From PFJX01 sp040751755 (GTDB taxonomy: Bacteria > Pseudomonadota > Gammaproteobacteria > Burkholderiales > Thiobacillaceae), in contig JBFMHC010000007.1 of NCBI GenBank assembly GCA_040751755.1, positions 1 through 64,000 of the forward strand: a DNA stretch of 64,000 nt. The letters are read 5' to 3'. Under the pieces are notes generated by a model. That model searched no databases and had not been told where the DNA came from. It saw nothing but the letters and a program-made list of their open reading frames with translations. The position numbers were made by a program, and so were the translations under genes. Shown piece by piece: positions 56,861 through 64,000 of the stretch; the first letter of the stretch is position 1; every line of letters begins with the position of its first letter.

Positions 56861-58255
56861 TCAGTCGGGCAGCTTCTTGCCCGGGTTGAGGATGCCGTTG
56901 GGGTCGAACAGGCGCTTCACGTCGCGCATCATCGCCAGGGTCGGGGCATCCAGTTCCTTGGCCACGTAGCGGCGTTTTTCCGAGCCGATGCCGTGCTCGC
57001 CCGAGAGGCTGCCGCCCAGGCCCAGCACCGCCTCGATGAGGGCGTCGTGGCAGGCGTGGGCGCGCGCCATCTCGGCCGGGTCGTCGGGGTGCACCATGAG
57101 GTTGACGTGCAGGTTGCCGTTGCCGGCGTGGCCGAAGCTGACGATGGGCACGTCGTGGCGGTGGCCGAGGGCGTCGATGGCGTTCACCAGGTTGGCGAGG
57201 CGGCCGATCGGCACCACCACGTCCTCGTTGATCTTCAAGGGCGCGATCTTTTTCACCGCCATTGAAAGCGACTTGCGCGCGGTCCACAGGCGGGTGATGT
57301 CGGCCTTGGCGAAGCCGGAGAGGATCTCCAGCAGGCCCTCGCCCACCAGGGCCTGCTCCAGGGCGGCGATCTGGCGCGGCACGTCCTCCTTCGCCCCGTC
57401 CGCCTCCACCATCAGCACCGCCTGGGTGCCGGCGGGCAGGCCGGCGTTGACCACCTGCTCGCCGCCGTATTCGGTGAGCACGTCGATGGCACGGCGGTCC
57501 ATGAACTCCAGCGCACAGGGTGTCACCGGCTGGTTCATCACCCGCTGCACGGCGGCGCAGGCGGCGGCATTGGAATTGAAGCAGACGCGCAGGGTGGCCA
57601 CCGTCTCCGGCGCGGGGACGAGGCGCAGGGTGGCCTCGGTGATCATCGCCAGGGTGCCTTCGGAGCCCACCAGCAGACGCGACAGGTCGTAGGCGGTGGC
57701 GTACTTGCTGGTGCGGCCGCCGACGCGCAGCTCGCGCCCGTCGCCAGCCACGGCGCGCAGGCCGAGGACGTGGTCGCGCGTGGCGCCGTACTTCACGCAG
57801 CGCGGCCCGGCGGCGTTCATCGCCAGGTTGCCGCCAATGCGGCAGTAGGCGCCGGAGCCGGGATCGGGGGCATACATGAGGCCGGCGCTGCGGGCGAGGC
57901 GGTCGACCTCCTCGGTGATCACGCCGGGCTGCACCACCACGTAGCGGTTGGTGGCGTCGAACTCGATGACGCGGTTCATGCACTCGAAGCTCACCACCAC
58001 GCCACCCGGCACCGGCATGGCGCCGCCGACGTTGCCGGAGCCGGCGCCGCGCGGGATCAGCGGGAAGCCGTGGCGGTTGGCGAGGCGGACGATGGCCGCC
58101 ACCTCCTCGTGCGTGTGGGGGAACAGCACCGCCACGGGCGGGCAGCTGCGCGGCGTCTCGTCGCTGGCGTAGAGCGCCAGGGTGTCGGCGTCGGCGCGCG
58201 CGCGCTCCGGTCCCAGGAGGGACTGGAGTTCTTCTAGGAGGGCGGGGGTGAACAT
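56861..58255 (-). CDS. glcD: FAD-linked oxidase, glycolate/D-lactate dehydrogenase GlcD-like
   Basis: A 464-aa flavoprotein: PCMH-type FAD domain (FPLIPRGAGSGNVGGAMPVP; GGNLAMNAAGPRCVKYG) and C-terminal FAD-oxidase domain (FGHAGNGNLHVN; GEHGIGSEKRRYV). Family members oxidise glycolate, D-lactate or D-2-hydroxyglutarate and pass electrons to quinones or ETF. The partner subunits GlcE and GlcF are not beside it. Start at 58255 gives MFTPALLEELQSLLG; longer frames run into repeats. In an autotroph, glycolate from photorespiratory-type Rubisco activity is a plausible substrate. Confidence 0.87.
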   Translation of the reverse strand: MFTPALLEELQSLLGPERARADADTLALYASDETPRSCPPVAVLFPHTHEEVAAIVRLANRHGFPLIPRGAGSGNVGGAMPVPGGVVVSFECMNRVIEFDATNRYVVVQPGVITEEVDRLARSAGLMYAPDPGSGAYCRIGGNLAMNAAGPRCVKYGATRDHVLGLRAVAGDGRELRVGGRTSKYATAYDLSRLLVGSEGTLAMITEATLRLVPAPETVATLRVCFNSNAAACAAVQRVMNQPVTPCALEFMDRRAIDVLTEYGGEQVVNAGLPAGTQAVLMVEADGAKEDVPRQIAALEQALVGEGLLEILSGFAKADITRLWTARKSLSMAVKKIAPLKINEDVVVPIGRLANLVNAIDALGHRHDVPIVSFGHAGNGNLHVNLMVHPDDPAEMARAHACHDALIEAVLGLGGSLSGEHGIGSEKRRYVAKELDAPTLAMMRDVKRLFDPNGILNPGKKLPD

Positions 58256-58495
58256 GGGGTGGGGTCGCTTACGCCGTGTATGCGATGGCAGGCTGCGCCT
58301 GCCTCCCCCTCGCCCCGGCCCTCCCCCTCCAGTGGGGAGGGAGCGAAACACCCCTCTCCCTTGAGGGGACCAGCCCGCAGGGCGCAGGACGCAACAATGT
58401 TGCGGTCCCGAGCGAAGCGAGGGATGGGCCAAAGGCCCACAGAGGGGCAGGGGAGAGGGTGGGGCGGGCCTTGCCCGCCCTGCAATCCCGCCCCA
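58256..58495. repeat. Mosaic of small palindromes between glcD and a hypothetical gene
   Basis: This 240-base gap contains at least five short hairpins in a row: CCCTCCCC/GGGGAGGG (58321-58343), CCCCTC/GAGGGG, CGCAACA/TGTTGCG (58390-58404), TCCCGAGCGAAGCGAGGGA (58406-58424), TGGGCC/GGCCCA (58425-58439), and GGGCGGGC/GCCCGCCC (58462-58480). No credible gene or promoter is seen. The last hairpin, just after the stop of the downstream minus-strand gene, may act in termination. Confidence 0.6.
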
Positions 58496-59077
58496 TCACC
58501 CCAGGCACGCCTCCACCACCTCCGCCACCTTCACCAGGGCGTCGGAATCGGCATAGCGGGCGTGCACCTCGGCGATGGCGGCGTCATACAGGACGCGGTT
58601 GAAGGGCGTGGCCATCTGTTCCTGCATGCAGTGCCGCAAGGCCTGGGTCATCACCTTGTCGAGCGAGACGATACGGCGCGCCATGACGATGCCGTCGTCG
58701 GCGTTCACCAGGGTGATCTTCAGGCGCGCGCGATCGCCGGTGGCCTCCTGCGGCAGTTCGCGTTCCTCCGCCGGCACCAGGTGCGCGTTGAAGGCGGCGT
58801 CGGACCACTCGCACACGTCCTTGATCTTGTACAGCAGGAAGGCGGCGGCGCCGTGGGTGAACAGGCCCACCTCCACCGCCGCGCCGCGCAGGCCCTGCAC
58901 CTCGCCCGGCGTGGGGCCGTTCCAGAACAGGGTCAGTTCGTGCGCGCCCTGGCGGTAGACGTAGCGCACGCCCTCGTCGTACTGCGTGTGCCGCTCGGAC
59001 CAGCGCTCGCCCACCTGGGGCTCGGCGGCGACGAACTCGGGACGGGCGAAGGTGTGGGGCTCTTTGCGCTCCGTCAC
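58496..59077 (-). CDS. Hypothetical protein coupled to an SseB-like gene
   Basis: A 193-aa soluble protein I do not recognise. No signal peptide or membrane segment. Features: a mixed alpha/beta middle (YVYRQGAHELTLFWNGPTPG, GAAAFLLYKIKDVCEWSDA), an acidic helical tail and three Cys. The ATG overlaps the end of the previous gene (59074) by 4 bases, so both are co-translated. Confidence 0.75.
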   Translation of the reverse strand: MTERKEPHTFARPEFVAAEPQVGERWSERHTQYDEGVRYVYRQGAHELTLFWNGPTPGEVQGLRGAAVEVGLFTHGAAAFLLYKIKDVCEWSDAAFNAHLVPAEERELPQEATGDRARLKITLVNADDGIVMARRIVSLDKVMTQALRHCMQEQMATPFNRVLYDAAIAEVHARYADSDALVKVAEVVEACLG

Positions 59078-59487
59078 TCCGCCTCCTCGGGCAGCAGGCC
59101 CACGAGCATGGCCACCATGTCGGGATCGAAGTCGAAGCCCAGATCCATGCCGGGGTTGATGGACAGCCCCATGTTGCCGCCCATGCGGCGCAGGATCCAG
59201 GCCATCTCGGTGAGCAGGCCGCCGGAATAGCCGGGGAATTCGGCCGCCAGGGCCTTGGCGCGCTCGGGTGCGGAGAAGGTCACCAGCACGCGGTTGCCGT
59301 CCTCGTCCTCGATCACCAGGGGCTCGGCCTTGGTGGAGGTCTGGAAGCCCATGATCTGGTGCTTCTCGTCCTTCACCGGCATGAACACCTGCAGGTCCAG
59401 GAGGCGTTTGGCGAAATCCTCGGGGTCGACGCGGCCTTCCGCCAGTTCGACGAGCAGGCGTTCGATATCGTTGCGGGGGGTATCCAT
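59074..59487 (-). CDS. SseB-N-terminal-like small protein
   Basis: A 137-aa acidic protein. Its plan (IERLLVELAEGRVDPEDFAK; LQVFMPVKDEKHQIMGFQ; LVIEDEDGNRVLVTFSAPER; an NPGMDLGFDF tail) looks like the SseB N-terminal domain, found in serine-sensitivity proteins and secretion-associated proteins. Role unknown. It starts with MDTPRNDIE at 59487; the longer frame is intergenic. Co-translated with the following gene. Confidence 0.6.
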   Translation of the reverse strand: MDTPRNDIERLLVELAEGRVDPEDFAKRLLDLQVFMPVKDEKHQIMGFQTSTKAEPLVIEDEDGNRVLVTFSAPERAKALAAEFPGYSGGLLTEMAWILRRMGGNMGLSINPGMDLGFDFDPDMVAMLVGLLPEEAE

Positions 59488-59741
59488 GGTCGCTACAGGG
59501 AAATGCGGGGGTTTCAGGTCAGGCAGGATAGCACCACGCGCGCGCCTCGGGGCAGCGGCCGCTGAGCCATTCTGCTCATGCACCGTGCCGGCGCGATTCA
59601 TGGCCCTGTAAAGCCTGCCGCGCACGATGCCGGTGCAGCGTTCCGGTGCGTCGTCGCCAACAAACACAAGCGCGCAAACCGCGCCGCGCCGGACCTCCCC
59701 CCAGCCACCGCCCGTCACCCCAAGGTCAAGGAGCCCCACAC
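59488..59741. promoter_or_regulatory. Intergenic region between divergent small genes
   Basis: 254 GC-rich bases that should hold the promoters for the SseB-like gene (minus) and for the PEP-CTERM gene (plus). I see no strong sigma-70 or sigma-54 box, no hairpin and no additional gene. Confidence 0.4.
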
Positions 59742-60302
59742 ATGCACGCCCGCAAACTCGCCCTAGCCCTCGCCCTGGCCGCCGCCTTTGGCGCCCAGGC
59801 CGCCTCCGCCGCCGATCTCGCCCTGACCGCCGACGGCCAGTGGCACGCCTTCGACGTCGACGACATCGCCGCCGCCTCCGGCGGCCTGGAGTGGATCGAC
59901 CTCGACGGCAGCGCCCTGAGCTTCTCCTTCAGCGGCCCCGCCACCCTGATGGTGGTCGACGGCGGCTTCGCCGGCGACCGCTTCGAGGTCTACGACAACG
60001 GCGTGCTGCTCGGCGCCACCTCCGCCGCCGTCGACAGCTATCCCGCCAGCGTCGGCATGGACTTCGAGGTCGCCATCGGCGATGCCGGCTACAGCCGTGG
60101 CGTCTACCTCCTGGGCGGCGGCAACCACACCATCACCGGCATGCTCTCCACCTCCGCGCTCGACGACCTGGGCATGCCGCTCAACGCCACGGTCGGCGCC
60201 GTGCAACTGCTCGCCGCCCCCGTACCCGAACCCGAGACCTACGCCCTGATGCTCGCCGGCCTGGGCCTGATCGGCCTCGCCGCCCGCCGCCGCGCCAACT
60301 GA
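59742..60302 (+). CDS. PEP-CTERM sorting-domain exported protein
   Basis: A 186-aa exported protein: signal peptide (HARKLALALALAAAFGAQAA), a beta-rich middle (TLMVVDGGFAGDRFEVYDNG), and a C-terminal VPEPETYALMLAGLGLIG helix plus RRR tail, which is the PEP-CTERM sorting signal recognised by exosortase. Such proteins are tied to exopolysaccharide-producing environmental proteobacteria. No exosortase is in this window. Function of the middle part is unknown. Confidence 0.85.
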   Translation: MHARKLALALALAAAFGAQAASAADLALTADGQWHAFDVDDIAAASGGLEWIDLDGSALSFSFSGPATLMVVDGGFAGDRFEVYDNGVLLGATSAAVDSYPASVGMDFEVAIGDAGYSRGVYLLGGGNHTITGMLSTSALDDLGMPLNATVGAVQLLAAPVPEPETYALMLAGLGLIGLAARRRAN

Positions 60303-60319
60303 CCCCGGAGACCAAGACC

Positions 60320-62074
60320 ATGAAACTGAAACAGATCGCCCTCGGCACCGCCCTCGCCCTCGCCTCCCTGGCCGCCGGCGCCGCCGCCCCGACCGCCACC
60401 ACGGTGAAGCTCCTCGCCTTCAACGACTTCCACGGCCAGCTCGAATCCCCCGGCAAGTTCGACGGCAAGGTCGTGGGCGGCGTGGACTGGATGGCCGGCT
60501 ACTTCGCCGACCGCAAGGCCGCCAACCCCCACACCACCGTGGTCTCCGCCGGCGACCTGATCGGCGCCACGCCCCTGCTCTCCGCCCTGTTCCACGACGA
60601 GCCGACCATCGAGGCCATGAGCATGGCCGGCCTGGAGTTCAACGCCGTCGGCAACCACGAGTTCGACGAGGGCAAGACCGAGCTGCTGCGCATGCAGAAG
60701 GGTGGCTGCCACCCCACCGACCCGAACAGCTGCAAGGGCCAGTTCGTCGGCGCCCCGGTGCGCGACAACGGCGACTTCGCCGGCGCGAAGTTCAAGTTCC
60801 TCACCGCCAACGTCGTGGAGAACTCCACCGGCAAGACCGTGTTCGCGCCCTACGCGATCAAGCACTACGGCAAGGCTCGCGTCGCCTTCGTCGGCCTGAC
60901 CCTGAAAGAGGCGCCGACCATCGTCACCCCCAGCGGGGTCGCCGGCCTGACCTTCAAGGACGAGGCCGCCAGCGTCAACGCCCTGGTGCCGAAGCTACGC
61001 GCGCGCGGCATCGAGGCCATCGTCGTGCTGATCCACCAGGGCGGCTCGCAGCCCGTGTTGCAGAACGCCACCACCATGAACCAGTGCAACGGCAACCTCG
61101 ACGGCTCCGTGCTCAAGCCCATCGTCAACGCCCTGGACGACGCGGTGGACCTGGTGATCTCCGGCCACACCCACTCCGCCTACAACTGCCTGGTTGCCAA
61201 CAAGGCCGGGCGCCAGATCCCGGTGACCAGCGCCAACTCCATCGGCCGCATCCTCACCGACATCGACCTCACCATCGACAACAAGACCGGCCACGTCACC
61301 CACGTCGTCGCGCAGAACGTCCTGGTCGACCAGGGCAACGCCGCCATCACGCCGAATGCCGAGATCAAGGCGGTGGTCGATGGCTACAAGGCCCTGGCGC
61401 AGCCCATCGCCAACCGCGTGATCGGCCACATCAGCAGCGATATCAGCCGCGCCCCCACGGCCGCGGGCGAATCCGCCCTGGGCGACGTGATCGCCGACGC
61501 GCAGCTCGCCGCCACCAGCCAGACCGGCTTCGGCGAGGCAGTCGCCGCCTTCATGAACCCGGGCGGCATCCGCGCCGACATGCTGTACGCCTCCAGCGCC
61601 GCCGGCGAGGGCAACGGCAACGTCACCTACGGCGAGGCCTTCACCGTGCAGCCCTTCGGCAACAGCCTGGTGACCCTGACCCTGACCGGGGCGCAGATCC
61701 ACACCCTGCTGGAGCAGCAGTTCATGGGCTGCACCGTCGGCTACCCGGTCGGTGCCCCCGCCACCGGCCAGCCCTACAACCGCATCATGCAGGTCTCCGC
61801 CGGCTTCACCTACGCCTGGAAGGAGAAGGGCACCGACTGCGACAACGTCGATCCCGCCAGCATCAAGATCAACGGCGTGACCGTCGACCCGGCCGCGAGC
61901 TACCGCGTCACCGTCAACAACTTCATGGCCGACGGCGGCGACCAGTACTACGTGCTGCGCGAGGGCACCGACCGCCTCGGCGGCGCCCAGGACGTGGACG
62001 CCCTGGAGGCCTATTTCAACGCCCAGGGCGTGGTCGCCCCCGGCCTGCGCGACCGCATCGGCGTCGCGCCCTGA
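60320..62074 (+). CDS. Secreted 5'-nucleotidase / metallophosphoesterase
   Basis: A 584-aa exported enzyme with signal peptide (about residues 1-24, ending AAGAAA). The calcineurin-like domain shows LLAFNDFHGQLES (metal site), VGNHEFDEGKTE and ISGHTHSAYN; the C-terminal 5'-nucleotidase substrate domain is seen in GGIRADMLYASS and YGEAFTVQPFGNSL. It hydrolyses nucleotides outside the cytoplasm. Start 17 bases after the PEP-CTERM gene with CGGAG upstream, so possibly co-transcribed. Confidence 0.92.
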   Translation: MKLKQIALGTALALASLAAGAAAPTATTVKLLAFNDFHGQLESPGKFDGKVVGGVDWMAGYFADRKAANPHTTVVSAGDLIGATPLLSALFHDEPTIEAMSMAGLEFNAVGNHEFDEGKTELLRMQKGGCHPTDPNSCKGQFVGAPVRDNGDFAGAKFKFLTANVVENSTGKTVFAPYAIKHYGKARVAFVGLTLKEAPTIVTPSGVAGLTFKDEAASVNALVPKLRARGIEAIVVLIHQGGSQPVLQNATTMNQCNGNLDGSVLKPIVNALDDAVDLVISGHTHSAYNCLVANKAGRQIPVTSANSIGRILTDIDLTIDNKTGHVTHVVAQNVLVDQGNAAITPNAEIKAVVDGYKALAQPIANRVIGHISSDISRAPTAAGESALGDVIADAQLAATSQTGFGEAVAAFMNPGGIRADMLYASSAAGEGNGNVTYGEAFTVQPFGNSLVTLTLTGAQIHTLLEQQFMGCTVGYPVGAPATGQPYNRIMQVSAGFTYAWKEKGTDCDNVDPASIKINGVTVDPAASYRVTVNNFMADGGDQYYVLREGTDRLGGAQDVDALEAYFNAQGVVAPGLRDRIGVAP

Positions 62075-62100
62075 GCCGCCACGCGACGGTCCTGACCACA

Positions 62101-62133
62101 ACGCCGCCAGGGGCAACCCGGGCGGCGTTTTTT
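62101..62133 (+). terminator. Terminator after the 5'-nucleotidase gene
   Basis: Stem ACGCCGCC / GGCGGCGT with 12-base loop followed by a run of T, 27 bases after the stop codon. Confidence 0.75.
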
Positions 62134-62184
62134 CTTGCCGGCTCCATTAGAATCCCCGCTCCACACACACGGACACCCACCCCC

Positions 62185-63033
62185 ATGAAACACCTCATCC
62201 TCAGCCTGTTCGCCGTCTTCCTCGCCTTCGCCCTGCCCGTGCACGACGCGGATGCGAAGCGCTTCGGCGGCGGCAAGTCCTCCGGCTTCCAGCGCGAGGG
62301 GATCAGCCAGCGCCAGGCCGCGCCGCAGCGCAATCCCGATACCCCCGCGCAAGCCGCCGGCGCCGCCCAGCCGGGCAAGCGCTCCTGGCTCGGCCCGGTC
62401 GCCGGCATCGCCGCCGGCCTCGGCCTCGCCGCCCTCGCCTCGCACCTGGGCCTGGGCGAGGAGTTCGCCAACATCCTGCTGATCGCCCTGCTGGCGATGG
62501 GCGGCCTGTTCCTGTTCAAGTGGCTGACGCGCGGCCGCCAGCAGGCCGCACCGCAATACGGCATGCAGTACGCCGGCGCGGGCAACGCCCCCGTCCAGGC
62601 GCCCGCCGCACCGGTGGCCGGCGGCATGGCCCCGGCGCCCCAGGCGGCCGCGGCCGAGCTGCCCGCTGGCTTCGACGCCGCCGCCTTCACGCGCCAGGCC
62701 AAGCTCAACTTCCTGCGCCTGCAGGCCGCCTACGACGCCGGCAACCTGGACGACATCCGCGAGTTCACCAGCCCGGAGATGTTCGCCGAGGTGAAGCTGC
62801 AGCTGGAGGAACGCGGCGGCGCCGAGCAGCGCACCGACGTGCTCAACCTGGAGGCCGAGGTGCTGGAGGCGGTCGAGGAAGGCAAGCGCTACGTGGTGAG
62901 CGTGCGTTTCCACGGCCTGATCCGCGAGGAACAGGACGCCCCGGCCGCGCCCTTCAGCGAGATCTGGCACCTGACCCGCCCCGCCGAGGGGCAGCAGGGC
63001 TGGGTGGTGGCGGGCATCCAGCAGGAAGGCTGA
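62185..63033 (+). CDS. Tim44-like domain membrane protein
   Basis: A 282-aa protein. N-terminal signal (MKHLILSLFAVFLAFALPVH), the characteristic FGGGKSSG stretch, a transmembrane segment (residues 90-112, FANILLIALLAMGGLFLFKW), a Pro/Ala-rich linker and a C-terminal Tim44-like domain (about 155-282; VVSVRFHGLIREEQDA). Bacterial Tim44-like proteins are common in proteobacteria and of unclear function, perhaps helping envelope protein assembly. Ends in its own terminator. Confidence 0.88.
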   Translation: MKHLILSLFAVFLAFALPVHDADAKRFGGGKSSGFQREGISQRQAAPQRNPDTPAQAAGAAQPGKRSWLGPVAGIAAGLGLAALASHLGLGEEFANILLIALLAMGGLFLFKWLTRGRQQAAPQYGMQYAGAGNAPVQAPAAPVAGGMAPAPQAAAAELPAGFDAAAFTRQAKLNFLRLQAAYDAGNLDDIREFTSPEMFAEVKLQLEERGGAEQRTDVLNLEAEVLEAVEEGKRYVVSVRFHGLIREEQDAPAAPFSEIWHLTRPAEGQQGWVVAGIQQEG

Positions 63034-63053
63034 GCCACGCCGCGCGACGACGA

Positions 63054-63074
63054 CGGGGGCCGCGGCCCCCGTTT
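63054..63074 (+). terminator. Terminator-like hairpin after the Tim44-like gene
   Basis: Stem CGGGGGCC / GGCCCCCG, 2-base loop, followed by TTTGCGTTT, 21 bases after the stop. Confidence 0.65.
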
Positions 63075-63231
63075 GCGTTTGTGGGGCCGCCCTCGCGCGG
63101 CAGATCTCCCACACCCACGGCATGGCCTTTGACGCCGCCGCAGGTTTCCCGAGGCGGCCGTCTTGTGCTCAAATCCCCCCCTTTCGCCGCACCCGTCCGG
63201 CGCCCCCGGCGCCCCGCAAGTACCCGACACA

Positions 63232-64000
63232 ATGAACGTTTCCGTCAGCGAGCTGATCGTCCGCTACCTTGAGCGGCTGGGGGTCGAGGCCATCTTCGGC
63301 ATGCCCGGCGCGCACGTGCTGCCGATCTACGACCAGCTGCGCGGCTCGCGCGTACGCACCGTGCTGGCCAAGCACGAACAGGGCGCCGCCTTCATGGCCG
63401 GCGGCCACGCGCGCGTCTCCGGCGGTGTCGCCGCCTGCATCGCCACCGCCGGGCCGGGCGCCACCAACCTGGTCACCGGCATCGCCAACGCCTACGCGGA
63501 GCGCCAGCCGGTGCTGGCGATCACCGGCGAGACCTCCACCTACATCTTCGGCCGCGGCGGCCTGCAGGAAAGCTCGGGCGAGGGTGGCGCGATCGACCAG
63601 GCGGCGCTGTTCGCCGGCATCACCCGCTACCGCAAGCTGATCGAACGCACCGACTACCTGGGCCAGGTGCTGAACCAGGCGACGCGCGCCCTGCTGGGCC
63701 CGGAGCCGGGGCCGGTGCTGCTGTCCATCCCCTACAACGTGCAGAAGGAGACGGTCGACGCCGGCATCCTGGAGCACGTGCACATCCCGCGCCACGACCT
63801 CGCCTGCCCGACGCGCGCCGCCCCCGTCGAGGCCCTGGCACGCCTGCTCCGCGAGGCGCGCGCGCCGGTCATCGTCGCCGGCCACGGCTGCATCCGCGCC
63901 GGCGCGCGCGCCGAGGTGGCGCGCCTGGCCGAGGCCATGGGCATCCCGGTCGCCACCAGCCTCAAGGGCAAGGGCGTGGTGGCGGAGGGCACCGAGCTGT
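63232..64000 (+). CDS. Acetolactate synthase-like ThDP enzyme, 3'-truncated by window edge
   Basis: The frame starting ATGAACGTTTCCGTCAGC is open to the window end (256 codons). It encodes the ThDP-binding N-terminal domain: VEAIFGMPGAHVLPIYDQL, catalytic Glu in KHEQGAAFMAGGHAR, GPGATNLVTGIANA, and the start of the central domain (ARAPVIVAGHGCIRAGARAE). Family: IlvB, oxalyl-CoA decarboxylase, sulfoacetaldehyde acetyltransferase and relatives. IlvB, or one of the uncharacterised members, is most likely; the truncated gene cannot separate them. Confidence 0.88.
   Translation, partial: MNVSVSELIVRYLERLGVEAIFGMPGAHVLPIYDQLRGSRVRTVLAKHEQGAAFMAGGHARVSGGVAACIATAGPGATNLVTGIANAYAERQPVLAITGETSTYIFGRGGLQESSGEGGAIDQAALFAGITRYRKLIERTDYLGQVLNQATRALLGPEPGPVLLSIPYNVQKETVDAGILEHVHIPRHDLACPTRAAPVEALARLLREARAPVIVAGHGCIRAGARAEVARLAEAMGIPVATSLKGKGVVAEGTEL

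Noticed and set aside
59570..59741. Sigma-54 promoter for the PEP-CTERM gene
   Set aside because: A TGGCCC near 59600 resembles a -24 box but the spacing to a GC at -12 is wrong.

Overview
This is a high-GC chromosomal window, most likely from a chemolithotrophic sulfur-oxidising betaproteobacterium of the Thiobacillus / Hydrogenophilales type. The clues are a complete oxidative (reverse) dissimilatory sulfite reductase locus, a petABC-sspAB block, PEP-CTERM proteins of betaproteobacterial style, and housekeeping neighbours such as amiC-tsaE-queG-murI. The taxon is inferred from gene content only.

Region by region. (1) 1-2294: a 5'-truncated SMC/ABC-like ATPase and an HNH nuclease, a PtuA/PtuB (Septu-like) antiphage pair with visibly lower GC than the rest. 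(2) 2475-16834, minus strand: dsrABEFHCMKLJOPNR followed by cysG. It covers the siroheme sulfite reductase, sulfur relay proteins (DsrEFH, DsrC), the DsrMKJOP membrane complex, the NAD(P)H-linked oxidoreductase DsrL, an amidating enzyme for siroheme, and siroheme synthesis. dsrE, dsrF, dsrH and dsrL are present and no dsrD was found, which fits sulfur oxidation. Strong hairpins sit at three junctions inside the cluster, and a terminator-like hairpin lies between dsrP and dsrN. (3) 16835-19923: a palindrome-rich divergent promoter region, then a plus-strand module: an unknown 80-aa protein, an orphan Cas6/Cmx6-like RNA endonuclease homologue without any CRISPR array, a cysteine-less DsrC paralogue (RspA type), a two-domain sulfurtransferase, and a conserved unknown. 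This module is the most unusual part of the window. (4) 19991-26194: a heavy-metal RND efflux operon (His-rich exported protein, CzcB, CzcA, DUF3240 protein, CzcC).

(5) 26279-34781: a TauD-like dioxygenase, a diguanylate cyclase, a NarX/NarL-like two-component pair whose kinase has a Cys-containing GAF domain, amiC, tsaE, queG, murI, a small cytochrome c, and tRNA-Ser(UGA) and tRNA-Thr(UGU). (6) 34828-39880: sspB, sspA, cytochrome bc1 (petC, petB, petA), and a divergent DegS/DegQ-like protease. (7) 39958-45429: a signalling operon of an HD-GYP response regulator, a PhnD-like binding protein and a hybrid histidine kinase, then an FKBP isomerase. (8) 45467-56283: glycogen and sugar-phosphate genes (two GH57 enzymes with an HPP membrane protein between them, glgC, glgB, a CorA-like transporter, pgi). 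The pgi gene carries an in-frame insertion that looks like an intergenic palindromic repeat. (9) 56280-64000: a CDP-alcohol phosphatidyltransferase, a GlcD-like flavoprotein, a mosaic of small hairpins, two small unknown or SseB-like genes, a PEP-CTERM protein, a 5'-nucleotidase, a Tim44-like protein, and a ThDP enzyme cut by the window end.

Working together, dsr genes would release sulfite and electrons from stored or bound sulfur; DsrMKJOP, bc1 and small cytochromes would carry electrons onward; and the glycogen genes would store fixed carbon. No computation or database search was run: family names rest on motifs, lengths and neighbourhood.
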